22,707 nucleotides of DNA from CAYRNC01 sp964425645 (GCA_964425645.1 CAYRNC010000018.1:1-22707); one strand, 5' to 3'. Numbered from the stretch's first letter, positions 1 to 7,542 are shown. The notes: a model not told the origin generated them from the letters alone. Made by a program: numbers and translations.

Positions 1-1064
1 CGTTATTTTCCGCCATATTCTTTTTTATCGGTAAATTCGTAGCAGGCACTGTCGTGAACTTCACTCAGGAAACCCTTTTCGGCATTTGGTATTATAATTT
101 AATAATTAACTACATGTCTCCGTTTCTTGATCCCGACAGCTTGGCAGGCTGCATTTTGATCGGTGAATACGGCATTCTGACAATGGTCCCGACCTATCTA
201 TTGGGTCTACTGCTCCCGATCGTTGCTTCTTTTTATTTCGTAATGATATTATTAGAAGACTCTTGCATCTTTTATCGCATTGCGGCAACAGGTGAAGCAG
301 GTCTCCGAAATTTAGGCCTTTCCGGAGCCTCCTCAATTTCCCTTTTGCTGGGCTTCGGTTGTGTCACAGCCGCTTTAATCTCCGCACAGACTTTAAAAAA
401 CCGAAGAGAAAAACTAATTTTATCCATACTGCTTTCCATAACCGTTCCGTGTTCGGCACAGCTTACGATGCTGATGATTGCAGCTTTCACTATGGGGATT
501 AAGTATCTTCTTTTTTATCTTGCCGTGACCGGGGGAATCTTTGCCGTAACAGGGCTCCTTCTTAATCTGATGCTGCCTGGCAAATCAAGCTGTCGCAAAA
601 AGTTTTTACCCCCGCTGAAGATCCCTTCACTTAAAAAAACATTGCAAAAAACATTTGACATTTCCCGTGACTTCATCAAGGAGGCTGCCCCTACTTTCGC
701 ATTGGGGGGAGCCATTATGGCCGTGCTTAACTACACAAACGGATTTGTGCATATATACCGCATCTTTTCGCCCATCACCTGCACCCTATTAAACCTCCCG
801 AAAGAAGCGACCGATCTTTTCGTATTATCCATAATTAAAAAAGATCTTGGTGCAGCCGGGCTTTATTCCATTCTTTCACGGGATATTATGAGTGAAGCCC
901 AACTTACGGTAACTTTGATAGTTATGACCCTCTTTGTTCCCTGCTTTGCATCCCTTATGATTCTTTTAAAAGAATGGGGCCCGTTGCTTACATCTGCCAT
1001 TTTTATCGGAAGCTTTGTTCTCGCTTTTTTGGTGGGGGGGCTGGTTTCGTCATTTTTAACTTGA
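1..1064 (+). CDS. feoB: FeoB-type ferrous iron permease, C-terminal part (5' end outside window)
   Basis: The reading frame is open from base 3 of the window, so the GTG at 54 is an internal codon and the gene begins outside; the G domain that FeoB proteins carry at the N-terminus is not visible. What remains is almost all membrane segments, with the FeoB order: an LLEDS motif, then GLSG, then a GFGC motif followed by a RRE(K/R) loop, then CSAQL (usually CSARL), a linker, and a second gate-type half ending in several helices. FeoB imports Fe(II) across the cytoplasmic membrane. The usual GFGC(N/S)VPA motif is GFGCVTAA here, so this is a divergent member and metal specificity is not certain. 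The stop codon overlaps the -35 box of the promoter for the next gene, so the downstream hydrolase probably forms its own unit. Confidence 0.8.
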   Translation, partial: LFSAIFFFIGKFVAGTVVNFTQETLFGIWYYNLIINYMSPFLDPDSLAGCILIGEYGILTMVPTYLLGLLLPIVASFYFVMILLEDSCIFYRIAATGEAGLRNLGLSGASSISLLLGFGCVTAALISAQTLKNRREKLILSILLSITVPCSAQLTMLMIAAFTMGIKYLLFYLAVTGGIFAVTGLLLNLMLPGKSSCRKKFLPPLKIPSLKKTLQKTFDISRDFIKEAAPTFALGGAIMAVLNYTNGFVHIYRIFSPITCTLLNLPKEATDLFVLSIIKKDLGAAGLYSILSRDIMSEAQLTVTLIVMTLFVPCFASLMILLKEWGPLLTSAIFIGSFVLAFLVGGLVSSFLT

Positions 1065-1089
1065 ATTAGACAGAAAACAATAATAGAAT
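1061..1089 (+). promoter_or_regulatory. Sigma-A-like promoter of the GH18 gene
   Basis: TTGAAT (1061-1066), a 17-base spacer, then TAGAAT (1084-1089). The boxes match the consensus at four and five of six positions. Transcription would begin near 1096, downstream of the ATG at 1088 and upstream of the ATG at 1130, which supports the later start for the hydrolase. Confidence 0.45.
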
Positions 1090-1129
1090 GTATGAAGCTG
1101 CAGATCATCATAGAAAAAAGGACATCAAT

Positions 1130-2818
1130 ATGAAAAGAATACAAAGCCTCAAAAAAAGATCATTTCTTACCGTAACACTGATCGGACTTTTGCTGGTATG
1201 TGCCGTTTACGGGGGCATCTCTACATTCGGTGCAGGAGATGACGTTGGACAAACTATCTATTTTTCAGGCAAGCGGCTGTCCGAACGAGGTTATACAATC
1301 AATAATACAATATACATACCGACATCCGTAGCACAGTCATACGGAGATATTTCGGGGCTGACCATAGATACGTCATCAAAGAAGATCAGAATCGATTTAT
1401 CCGAACAAAATATCATTATGGCCGATGATGCCACTACCCAATTTATAAAAACTTACGGCGGGGAAATTTATATCCCCATGAAAAATATAGATGGCTGCCT
1501 TTATATCCCCCTAAACAGTGCAGAACAATTTTTAAAGCTTTCCTCATCAATTCAAGATGATTCGATTCGCCTTTTTAGATATTCAGGCAGGGAAAAAACA
1601 GCCAAAGTACGTAAAAACAGCGCTATAGGCATATGTCATCTTGCCTCACCGGTCCCCGGCGTTTCATTTCCTTTAAAAAAGGGGGAGACTGTATTTATAA
1701 AAGGTGAATCAGAGAATTACTATAAAATAGAAACACAAACCAAAACAGCAGGCTATGTAATGAAATCGGATATTGAAATATCCGACATCGATCTGTCTAA
1801 AGTGGATTTTTATGCGCCGAAAAAAACAAAATATGTTCGAGGAAAAGAAAAAATCAATCTGGTATGGCAATATGTGGGCAATGCGGCTGTGCTTCCCCCT
1901 GCCAAAAAATATGGTGGCGTTGACATTCTGGCCCCTACATGGTTCCATCTAACCGTTGATGGCAAGGGCGAAGTAGAGAACAACGGGGATCTAGGCTATA
2001 AAAGGGCCGCCGCCGATCTTGGCTACAAGATCTTTGCCACCATAACCAACAGCATGTCGACTAAAGGTTCAACTGATTTCACATCCTCTGTGTTCAGCAA
2101 CAACAATCTGCTGAACAAATCTGTAGCACAATTCATTTTCTATTCATGCCTTTATGATGTGGATGGAATAAATATAGATTATGAACAGGTAAAAGACAGC
2201 GATGCAGCAGGTTTGACAGCTTTTACGGCCTTGATGCGATCCTATGCGGAAAGACAGGGCTTAAATCTTTCAATTGACACTCTCATCCCTAAACCCTGGA
2301 CCATTGAATATGACAGAAAGTCTCTGGCAAAATATGTTGATTTCCTGGCTGTAATGACCTATGACGAACACTATAGCGGAAGCCCTGTAGCAGGATCGGT
2401 ATCTTCTTATCCCTGGACAGAAGAAGCGCTGAGGAATACGTTAAAAGAAGTACCTGCTGAAAAACTGCTTATGGGTATTCCTTTATACACAAGAGTCTGG
2501 GTAGTGGATAGTGCCGGTAAAGTCATACGAAACCCATCGGCTACAATGCCCTATATAGATAATTTAATCGAAGAAAAAAAACTCGTTCCCACTTGGCTGG
2601 AAAAAGAAAGACAGTATTTTATATCCTATCCCAACGGTGCTTATGTCGATAAAATCTGGGTCGAAGATTCCAGATCCATAGCAAATCGCCTTCAATTGCT
2701 GAATAACTTGGACTTGGCCGGTTCAGCCTGCTGGCAATTTTCACAAGCAAGTGAGGGCATCTGGGATGTGTTTGACGGAATGCTTAAAAAAGGAAAAAAG
2801 ATTTCTGATTACGAATAG
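1130..2818 (+). CDS. Secreted GH18 hydrolase with stalk-like and SH3-like domains (spore cortex lytic type)
   Basis: A 562-residue exported protein. Residues 1-35 are a basic start plus one hydrophobic segment (signal peptide or membrane anchor). Residues about 40-150 look like a copper-amine-oxidase-N/stalk domain (repeated IYIP/LYIPL strands), about 155-215 like a bacterial SH3 domain, and about 240-555 form a glycoside hydrolase family 18 barrel. The active-site strand is D345-G-I-N-I-D-Y-E352, with E352 as predicted acid/base; Asn at the fourth place is allowed by the family pattern. The MTYDEH strand and a late Trp (W535) also fit. GH18 enzymes of this subgroup (SleL/YaaH and relatives) cleave N-acetylglucosamine bonds in spore cortex or cell wall. 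I chose ATG 1130 because an AAAGG site lies 7-10 bases upstream and the earlier ATG at 1088 overlaps the promoter. The exact substrate is not shown. Confidence 0.85.
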   Translation: MKRIQSLKKRSFLTVTLIGLLLVCAVYGGISTFGAGDDVGQTIYFSGKRLSERGYTINNTIYIPTSVAQSYGDISGLTIDTSSKKIRIDLSEQNIIMADDATTQFIKTYGGEIYIPMKNIDGCLYIPLNSAEQFLKLSSSIQDDSIRLFRYSGREKTAKVRKNSAIGICHLASPVPGVSFPLKKGETVFIKGESENYYKIETQTKTAGYVMKSDIEISDIDLSKVDFYAPKKTKYVRGKEKINLVWQYVGNAAVLPPAKKYGGVDILAPTWFHLTVDGKGEVENNGDLGYKRAAADLGYKIFATITNSMSTKGSTDFTSSVFSNNNLLNKSVAQFIFYSCLYDVDGINIDYEQVKDSDAAGLTAFTALMRSYAERQGLNLSIDTLIPKPWTIEYDRKSLAKYVDFLAVMTYDEHYSGSPVAGSVSSYPWTEEALRNTLKEVPAEKLLMGIPLYTRVWVVDSAGKVIRNPSATMPYIDNLIEEKKLVPTWLEKERQYFISYPNGAYVDKIWVEDSRSIANRLQLLNNLDLAGSACWQFSQASEGIWDVFDGMLKKGKKISDYE

Positions 2819-2825
2819 ATTCTAC

Positions 2826-3167
2826 CTATTTTAACACAACTACCGTTACTCCCGGATTTCCTGCAATCTGCTGTTCAAAGTTTTTTAACCGACTGCAGAT
2901 ATCAAGCATTTCTTTTTTTTTGACAGTCCATTCCTCTCCGCCACAATGCCCTCTGACAAGACCTTTAAGGCTCGGATCTTTTAATTTTCTTCTGACTGCG
3001 GTTTTGATCTTGCCTCCTGGGCCGGACGACCCATAGCCATGAACAAATATCACGGCGCGAATCCCCTGTCCCTTACAGGTACTGAGCCTGTTCACCATAT
3101 CTTTTAAAGCGTTTTCTGCTGAAGGGTAGCCCAATTCTATATTTGCCAAAACTACTTTAGCTGCCAT
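2826..3167 (-). CDS. Small Smr-domain-like protein
   Basis: A 113-residue protein resembling the Smr (small MutS-related) domain. The core signature is at residues 43-60, V-H-G-Y-G-S-S-G-P-G-G-K-I-K-T-A-V-R-R-K, matching the HGxGxG...L/I...V...L pattern, preceded by a helix with SAENAL. Smr domains bind or nick nucleic acids in repair, recombination or ribosome rescue. The usual N-terminal LDLHG motif appears as IELGYPS and lacks its His, so catalytic activity is doubtful. A start at 3167 is supported by an AGGGGG site about 8 bases upstream; the longer open frame to 3296 has no ribosome site and runs over the start of the divergent gene. The gene converges on the GH18 gene, with seven bases between the stops. 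A CGGEEW stretch near residues 75-80 is typical of these stand-alone clostridial proteins as far as I recall. Confidence 0.7.
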   Translation of the reverse strand: MAAKVVLANIELGYPSAENALKDMVNRLSTCKGQGIRAVIFVHGYGSSGPGGKIKTAVRRKLKDPSLKGLVRGHCGGEEWTVKKKEMLDICSRLKNFEQQIAGNPGVTVVVLK

Positions 3168-3201
3168 TCCAGTCCCCCTTTTTGAACCTCGCCCCATTGT
3201 A

Positions 3202-3229
3202 ACACAACCATTACCCGTTGAATATACTA
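3202..3229 (+). promoter_or_regulatory. Sigma-K-like promoter of the cysteine-rich protein
   Basis: AC at 3202-3203, a 17-base spacer, then AATATACTA at 3221-3229. The sigma-K pattern known from B. subtilis is AC-N16/17-CATANNNTA; only the first base of the -10 box differs. A leader of about 38 bases would contain the strong AAAGGAGG site at 3261-3268. This would place expression in the mother cell late in sporulation. The pattern is short, so chance matches are possible. Confidence 0.4.
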
Positions 3230-3275
3230 ACCTTGAAAACAATATGCTTATTTGACTTGTAAAGGAGGTAACAAT

Positions 3276-4259
3276 ATGAGTTGTTTCGGCGGGCAAACAT
3301 CCCCGGACCTCTTTGAAAACTGCTGCAATGCAAATACACTTTGTGAATTCGACGGCAATCTGAATAAAGTGGTTTCAGAGCCGATTTTCGTGCAAAAGGT
3401 GTACGATGCCGTGCTTTTCAACCTTCAAGGTTTGAAAACCGTCACGAACCAAGCATTCTGCCCTGCGATCCCCAGAGGTCACAGGCTTAAAAGAGTTGCC
3501 GCAATTCGATGCAAGAGATTTTTTAATCCGGAAAATGTCGAAGATCCCTGTAACTTAAGATTAAACATAAGCACCTCAATCTCAGGTGCCACATTCCTTC
3601 AAGATTGCAAGGGAGAAGAATTAACTGTAGTTGGCCCGGATGGGACCTTTTCAGAACGCATTATATATGCAAACACCGATGATTGCGACAGTCACGATAA
3701 AGGAACTCCCATCTTTGGAACACAAAACGTATCTGTCACAGGCGACGTACAGGTTTGCCTGGATTTAATTCTAAGCGATAGAAACGATCGCGATGTACCT
3801 TTTACCGTTTGCGCGAACTCCAATATCGCCCAGGAATGTTCCCCCATGGTTCTTACAAACTTTTTTGAACTATGCATACCTTCAGTTGAAAACAGCGCAT
3901 TTCTGCCCAGATTTGCAGAATTCTGCAATCCGGCATGTGAAACAAGGCTAGCCACAAACAACATGGGAAGAGACTTAACGGTGTGCCCCGACGGTACAAT
4001 TAAAGCGAACTTGATAATAGCCCTTTGCATAACATGCGAGAAAAAGATTATTGTTCCGGTTCAGCTTTGTGTCCTGTCAACAGGTTTTGCACAGCTGTCA
4101 CCTCAGGTATCGGCTATCTGCACAAACTTCCCTCAGCTTTTCCCAGAGCAAATCTACGGAGAGGAAAGCGAAGAAGCAGTATGCAGACCATGCAAACCCC
4201 ATCAACACCATCCCACGTGCCCACCCTCTTCCAATCATCCTTATTCGCCAAAACGTTAA
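3276..4259 (+). CDS. Cysteine-rich protein with duplicated module, putative spore coat/exosporium protein
   Basis: I do not recognise a named family. The 327-residue protein has 23 cysteines, no signal peptide and no membrane segment. Two stretches repeat: GEELTVVGPDGT (residues 113-124) and GRDLTVCPDGT (231-241), each followed by beta-type hydrophobic strands and a VPFTVC/VPVQLC strand (174-179 and 260-265). So the middle and C-terminal parts are probably two copies of one beta-rich module. The tail (303-327) has paired Cys, four His and many Pro, suggesting metal binding or disulfide cross-linking. The start at 3276 follows an excellent AAAGGAGG site with a 7-base spacing. Cys content, a sigma-K-like promoter and cytoplasmic-type sequence fit a mother-cell coat or exosporium protein; this is inference. 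Transcription probably stops at the hairpin 4276-4300. Confidence 0.75.
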   Translation: MSCFGGQTSPDLFENCCNANTLCEFDGNLNKVVSEPIFVQKVYDAVLFNLQGLKTVTNQAFCPAIPRGHRLKRVAAIRCKRFFNPENVEDPCNLRLNISTSISGATFLQDCKGEELTVVGPDGTFSERIIYANTDDCDSHDKGTPIFGTQNVSVTGDVQVCLDLILSDRNDRDVPFTVCANSNIAQECSPMVLTNFFELCIPSVENSAFLPRFAEFCNPACETRLATNNMGRDLTVCPDGTIKANLIIALCITCEKKIIVPVQLCVLSTGFAQLSPQVSAICTNFPQLFPEQIYGEESEEAVCRPCKPHQHHPTCPPSSNHPYSPKR

Positions 4260-4275
4260 AAGGAAGAGCAGAAAC

Positions 4276-4300
4276 AGCCGTCAACACCAGCTTGACGGCT
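4276..4300 (+). terminator. Hairpin terminator between convergent genes
   Basis: A 9-base perfect stem, AGCCGTCAA (4276-4284) with TTGACGGCT (4292-4300), and a 7-base loop, followed by ATTTCATT. It lies 16 bases after the stop of the cysteine-rich gene and touches the stop codon of the oppositely oriented fusion gene, so it may work in both directions. The U-run is modest. Confidence 0.6.
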
Positions 4301-6092
4301 ATTTCATTCCAGGCTTAAATTCCCTTTCAATAACTCTGAACTTAGCTTTCATATTTGCCATAAAAGCTTCCAAGGGCTGATAATTATCTCCCACCCAAAA
4401 CAAAGACACGCTTTTTTCAAGCATGGCCTCTTCCGACAGTCCCTGCCCAAGGCTGTCCAGTACAAAATCTTTCAATTCCTTTGCAGATTCAATCGCCCTG
4501 CTCCAATATACTGCAGTTTGATTTTCCGGAAGTTCAAGATAATGCGGAATAAACAAATGCTTTGCACCGATGCTTCTGCATTTTTCGATGGATCCCATTG
4601 CGTCCTTATAGCTGCTTAATATGGATGCATGAACCCTATTGCCTTTCGTCATCACGCCGGTACTTTCACTGAGCAGTAAAATGCTTTCCTCCTCCAAATA
4701 AAACGTTAATGAACAATTAGTATGTCCTTTTGTTTCGTAAACCCTGACGGTCCTGTTTCCCAAATAAATCCGATCTCCCTCACCTACAGCGCAATCTATT
4801 TTCATATGCTCATCCCTGTAATCGGGCAATATCGCGTTTGTATCTAAGAATAAACGGGCGGCTGCTTTTGAAAGATTACGTATAGTATTCAATGCACCCT
4901 GCTTATTAAGGATCTTTTTCCCGTAGGCCGAACCATATGCAATTAGGCCGGGCCATTCCATCCGCAAAAATGGGAGACCCCCTACGTGATCATAATGGGT
5001 ATGGGAAAGAAGCGCATAGTCCAAGGGCCTGTCCCCCAATTCCTTTTTAATATTCGCCACGAGACTGTCACCGCACCAGGCCATTCCGGTGTCATATACC
5101 GCCGTCTTTTCAGATCCTATTATTAGAAGTGCCTCGCCGCCTGATCCCCCGGTAACTCTTCTGATATCTCCAATCATTGTCATCTTCCCCCTTTGAGATT
5201 CAAACTTCCTGTTTGTCATTATACCCCCTGCCGTAAATATCGCCAAACCGATCCATATTATGGAGAACCCTGTAAACTGGTACATATCAAAGGGTTCCTC
5301 ATATACGAAAATTCCCAAAATGAGACCCATCGAAGGTGATATATATTCGGTAATGCCCAGGGTAATCAGATTGATTCGATTTGCTGCCATGGCAAATAAC
5401 GACAATGGAAGTGCCGTAAGAAATCCCGATAAAAACAGCAAACCAATCTGATACGGCTCCCCATTTGCAAGTGCACCTTTATTTGTAATTTCATAATAAA
5501 CGATCACCGGAAGTGCAACCGGCACCAAAAAAATTGTCTCGTAAAACAAAGCCAGCAAAGCAGGCGCCTGCAGTTTCTTCTTTAGCGCAGCATAAGCGGC
5601 AAAACTAAAAGCCAAAACAAGGGCCAGCATTGGTATTTCACCGTATGATATCAGCATTACCGCCACACCTGCCACGGCAAAAGCAAAGGCAAAGGCTTTA
5701 TAGGGCTCAAACCTTTCCCTGAAAAATATATAGCCGAAAATGCAAACAACCAAAGGCTCCAGATAATATCCTATGCTCGTTTGGACTATCATGCCTGCAT
5801 TGACCATAAAGATATACAGACCCCAATTAATTGATATAAGCAGGCCGGCAACAAAAAATATCAATATCGCACCTTTTTTACGAAGCGGTCCTAAAATCCC
5901 CTTCCATTTGTAAATACGAAGATTAATTATAAACACTAATGCACAGGCGAGCACCAGCCTATAAAACATGATCAAGATAGCCGGGATAGGTGCCAGGGAC
6001 TTCCAGTATATCGGAAGAACTCCCCATATCAAGGCACACAAAACAGCGAAAAGTAAACCTAACTCCCTATCCTTTTTCGTTTTTTTATTCAA
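4299..6092 (-). CDS. RarD/EamA permease fused in frame to a metallo-beta-lactamase-fold hydrolase
   Basis: One open frame of 597 residues with two unrelated parts. Residues 1-291 form a ten-helix drug/metabolite transporter of the RarD type (an IWG...P.YWK start, YI..VNAG..V.TSIGYYLEPLV in the middle, GITEYISPS late); RarD members usually have about 300 residues, so this half is complete. Residues 306-597 are a metallo-beta-lactamase-fold hydrolase with H364-T-H-Y-D-H369, H457 and H517 as metal ligands; the usual bridging Asp lies where the chain reads LSESTG (E476). The start is TTG at 6090-6092 behind AGGTG with a 7-base gap. At the junction, ATG 5217-5219 follows AGGGGG and ATG 5175-5177 follows AAAGGGGG, so the hydrolase can probably also be made alone. 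A lost stop codon between two former genes explains this best. Substrates of either half are unknown. Confidence 0.8.
   Translation of the reverse strand: MNKKTKKDRELGLLFAVLCALIWGVLPIYWKSLAPIPAILIMFYRLVLACALVFIINLRIYKWKGILGPLRKKGAILIFFVAGLLISINWGLYIFMVNAGMIVQTSIGYYLEPLVVCIFGYIFFRERFEPYKAFAFAFAVAGVAVMLISYGEIPMLALVLAFSFAAYAALKKKLQAPALLALFYETIFLVPVALPVIVYYEITNKGALANGEPYQIGLLFLSGFLTALPLSLFAMAANRINLITLGITEYISPSMGLILGIFVYEEPFDMYQFTGFSIIWIGLAIFTAGGIMTNRKFESQRGKMTMIGDIRRVTGGSGGEALLIIGSEKTAVYDTGMAWCGDSLVANIKKELGDRPLDYALLSHTHYDHVGGLPFLRMEWPGLIAYGSAYGKKILNKQGALNTIRNLSKAAARLFLDTNAILPDYRDEHMKIDCAVGEGDRIYLGNRTVRVYETKGHTNCSLTFYLEEESILLLSESTGVMTKGNRVHASILSSYKDAMGSIEKCRSIGAKHLFIPHYLELPENQTAVYWSRAIESAKELKDFVLDSLGQGLSEEAMLEKSVSLFWVGDNYQPLEAFMANMKAKFRVIEREFKPGMK
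5175..5230 (-). promoter_or_regulatory. Internal ribosome binding sites at the fusion junction
   Basis: On the minus strand, AGGGGG followed by TATA and ATG (5217-5219), then AAAGGGGG followed by ATG (5181-5183) and ATG (5175-5177; spacing from the G run is about nine bases). Both sites fall where the permease half ends and the hydrolase half begins. They suggest separate initiation of the hydrolase. Confidence 0.5.
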
Positions 6093-6174
6093 TCCGATAC
6101 ACCTATTATAGCAAAGCCTTTGTATGAATATTATCTACTATTTATACCTTAACCCGACTTTTGTGTCAAGAAAA

Positions 6175-6207
6175 AGGAAGGGTTAACATGACGGCGTTTC
6201 CCTTCCT
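6175..6207 (-). terminator. Rho-independent terminator after the small Cys/Gly-rich protein gene
   Basis: An 8-base perfect stem (6175-6182 with 6200-6207, AGGAAGGG/CCCTTCCT), with possible extra pairs inside the 17-base loop. On the minus strand it is followed by TTTTTCTT. It lies 18 bases past the stop codon at 6226. Confidence 0.65.
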
Positions 6208-6225
6208 GAAAAGAAGCGTCCTTTG

Positions 6226-6558
6226 TTAAAACAAGCCTCCGAGAAAGCCTCCTTTTTTCCCATCACCCTGACCCTGCCACAGCAGGAAGATGATTAAAAT
6301 AATAAGTAACCAGCCACCGGACCCTGATTCGCCGTCTCCGTAACAATCGCCCTTGCCGCCTCCGCCAAACCAACCGAATCCACCGCTTAAAATAAACAGT
6401 ATGACCAATATGGGCAACCAGCTGCTCCAATCGCTTTCTTCTTCGTGATCGCAGCAAGGGTCGGGCGGGCAAACATCACAGCAATCATGGCGCCTGGGAT
6501 CCCTTTTAAAATCGCTGCCGTCACGATATGGTTCGCAATGCCTAAATTCGTCTCCCAA
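6226..6558 (-). CDS. Small Cys/Gly-rich protein with two membrane segments, probable spore protein
   Basis: A 110-residue protein that I cannot assign to a named family. Residues 1-46 are charged and Cys-rich (C8, C26, C27, C30, C35, C36, in a DCCDVCPPDPCCD context). Two hydrophobic segments follow (about 47-58 and 82-94) around a Gly-rich loop with C72; the end is Gly/Lys-rich. The frame begins with TTG (6556-6558); a strong GGAGGTG lies 7 bases upstream and no in-frame ATG competes, so I trust this start. A sigma-K-like promoter (6599-6626) and a terminator (6175-6207) make it a single-gene unit. Composition and promoter suggest a mother-cell protein of the spore surface or outer membrane, similar in style to the short YjcZ-like sporulation proteins, though without clear homology. 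Function is unknown. Confidence 0.7.
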   Translation of the reverse strand: MGDEFRHCEPYRDGSDFKRDPRRHDCCDVCPPDPCCDHEEESDWSSWLPILVILFILSGGFGWFGGGGKGDCYGDGESGSGGWLLIILIIFLLWQGQGDGKKGGFLGGLF

Positions 6559-6598
6559 TTATAAACACCTCCATGTTAATTCATAGGATTTGCTCATT

Positions 6599-6626
6599 TA
6601 TAATATGACGAAATGAAGGAAAGAGT
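6599..6626 (-). promoter_or_regulatory. Sigma-K-like promoter of the small Cys/Gly-rich protein
   Basis: Read on the minus strand: AC (6625-6626), a 17-base spacer, then CATATTATA (6599-6607), a full match to CATANNNTA. The predicted start near 6590 leaves a leader of about 30 bases with the GGAGGTG site. Confidence 0.5.
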
Positions 6627-6642
6627 GCATAACAGCGAAAAT

Positions 6643-7542
6643 TCACTGCAGCGCCTTAATAAAATTTTTAATATCTTCGGGTAAGGGCGCATTAACGGTA
6701 AGTCGGTCCCCGGTAGCCGGATGATCAAATTCCAATTGCGATGCATGAAGCGCCTGCCGTTGAATCAGGTCTTCTTTCTTTCCGTAAAGGGCATCTCCCA
6801 CCACAGGATGCCCGATATGGGCCATATGAACTCGAATCTGATGAGTTCTTCCTGTCTCCAGAATTAATTCCGCTAACGTATAGGGCTTCATAAACCGATT
6901 TTTTACGCGATAACGGGTAATTGAATCGTGGCCTTTTTCTGTCACCTTTCTTTGAATACTGTCTATGCTTGGTCGCCCGATGGGAAGATCGATTACTCCC
7001 TCTTCGGCCTCCAGCCAACCGCTGACCAGAGCCAGGTATTTTTTTAATACCTTTCCTTTTTGGGCCTGCCTTGTAAAGCTTTCCTGACAATACGCGTTTT
7101 TACCTATAAGTAAAATACCTGAAGTATGCATATCCAGTCGGTTGATAAAATGAATTTTATAAGATTCCCCTTTGGAAAGCATGTAGTTCATGATACCGTT
7201 TGCTACCGTATTAGCAGGATGACCCTTCGTGGGATGGACTACATAACCCGCTTCTTTATTAATGATTAAAAGATGTTCATCCTCATAAATAACGCTGACA
7301 GGGACAGGTTCGGGATCAAAACAGCTAGTCTCTTCGGGAATGGATACAGTCAAACGATCACCATTTTTACCTTTTTCGTTCATTCTGACCGGGTTTTCAT
7401 TTAAAAAGACCTTATTTTGATCCCTTACTTTTCGCAAAAATCTGGAGGACATTAAAAGGCGTTTTTTAAGGATAACCCGTATAGTTATCCCTTCATCTGA
7501 CGAGGTAAGTATATAATGAAGATCATCAGCCCTTTGTTTCAT
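6643..7542 (-). CDS. RluA-family RNA pseudouridine synthase
   Basis: A 299-residue protein with an N-terminal S4-like RNA-binding region (about 17-70) and an RluA-type catalytic domain (about 80-299). The motif around the catalytic aspartate is N134-R-L-D137-M-H-T-S-G; family members usually have HRLDxxTSG, so the leading His is Asn here while the essential Arg and Asp remain. The GRTHQIRVHMAHIGHPVVGD stretch in the C-terminal half is also typical. These enzymes convert specific uridines of rRNA or tRNA to pseudouridine; the target (RluC, RluD or other type) cannot be told from sequence alone. The ATG at 7542 lies 14 bases after the NAD kinase stop, with a weak GGCGGTG site. The same pair of genes is adjacent in B. 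subtilis (yjbN-yjbO), supporting an operon. Confidence 0.9.
   Translation of the reverse strand: MKQRADDLHYILTSSDEGITIRVILKKRLLMSSRFLRKVRDQNKVFLNENPVRMNEKGKNGDRLTVSIPEETSCFDPEPVPVSVIYEDEHLLIINKEAGYVVHPTKGHPANTVANGIMNYMLSKGESYKIHFINRLDMHTSGILLIGKNAYCQESFTRQAQKGKVLKKYLALVSGWLEAEEGVIDLPIGRPSIDSIQRKVTEKGHDSITRYRVKNRFMKPYTLAELILETGRTHQIRVHMAHIGHPVVGDALYGKKEDLIQRQALHASQLEFDHPATGDRLTVNAPLPEDIKNFIKALQ

Noticed and set aside
1088..1129. Earlier ATG for the GH18 protein.
   Set aside because: It adds 14 charged residues before the signal peptide, has no ribosome site and overlaps the -10 box.
3168..3296. N-terminal extension of the Smr protein up to 3296.
   Set aside because: It has no ribosome site, overlaps the divergent promoter and start, and adds nothing of the Smr fold; ATG 3167 has AGGGGG in front.
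4025..4380. Two open plus-strand frames at the end of the cysteine-rich gene, which could suggest a frameshifted extension.
   Set aside because: The main frame keeps its Cys/His tail and ends before a terminator hairpin; the other frames have no ribosome site.
6105..6110. Perfect TATAAT on the minus strand just before the permease-hydrolase gene.
   Set aside because: A start from it would fall after or inside the AGGTG ribosome site and leave almost no leader; there is also no -35 box.
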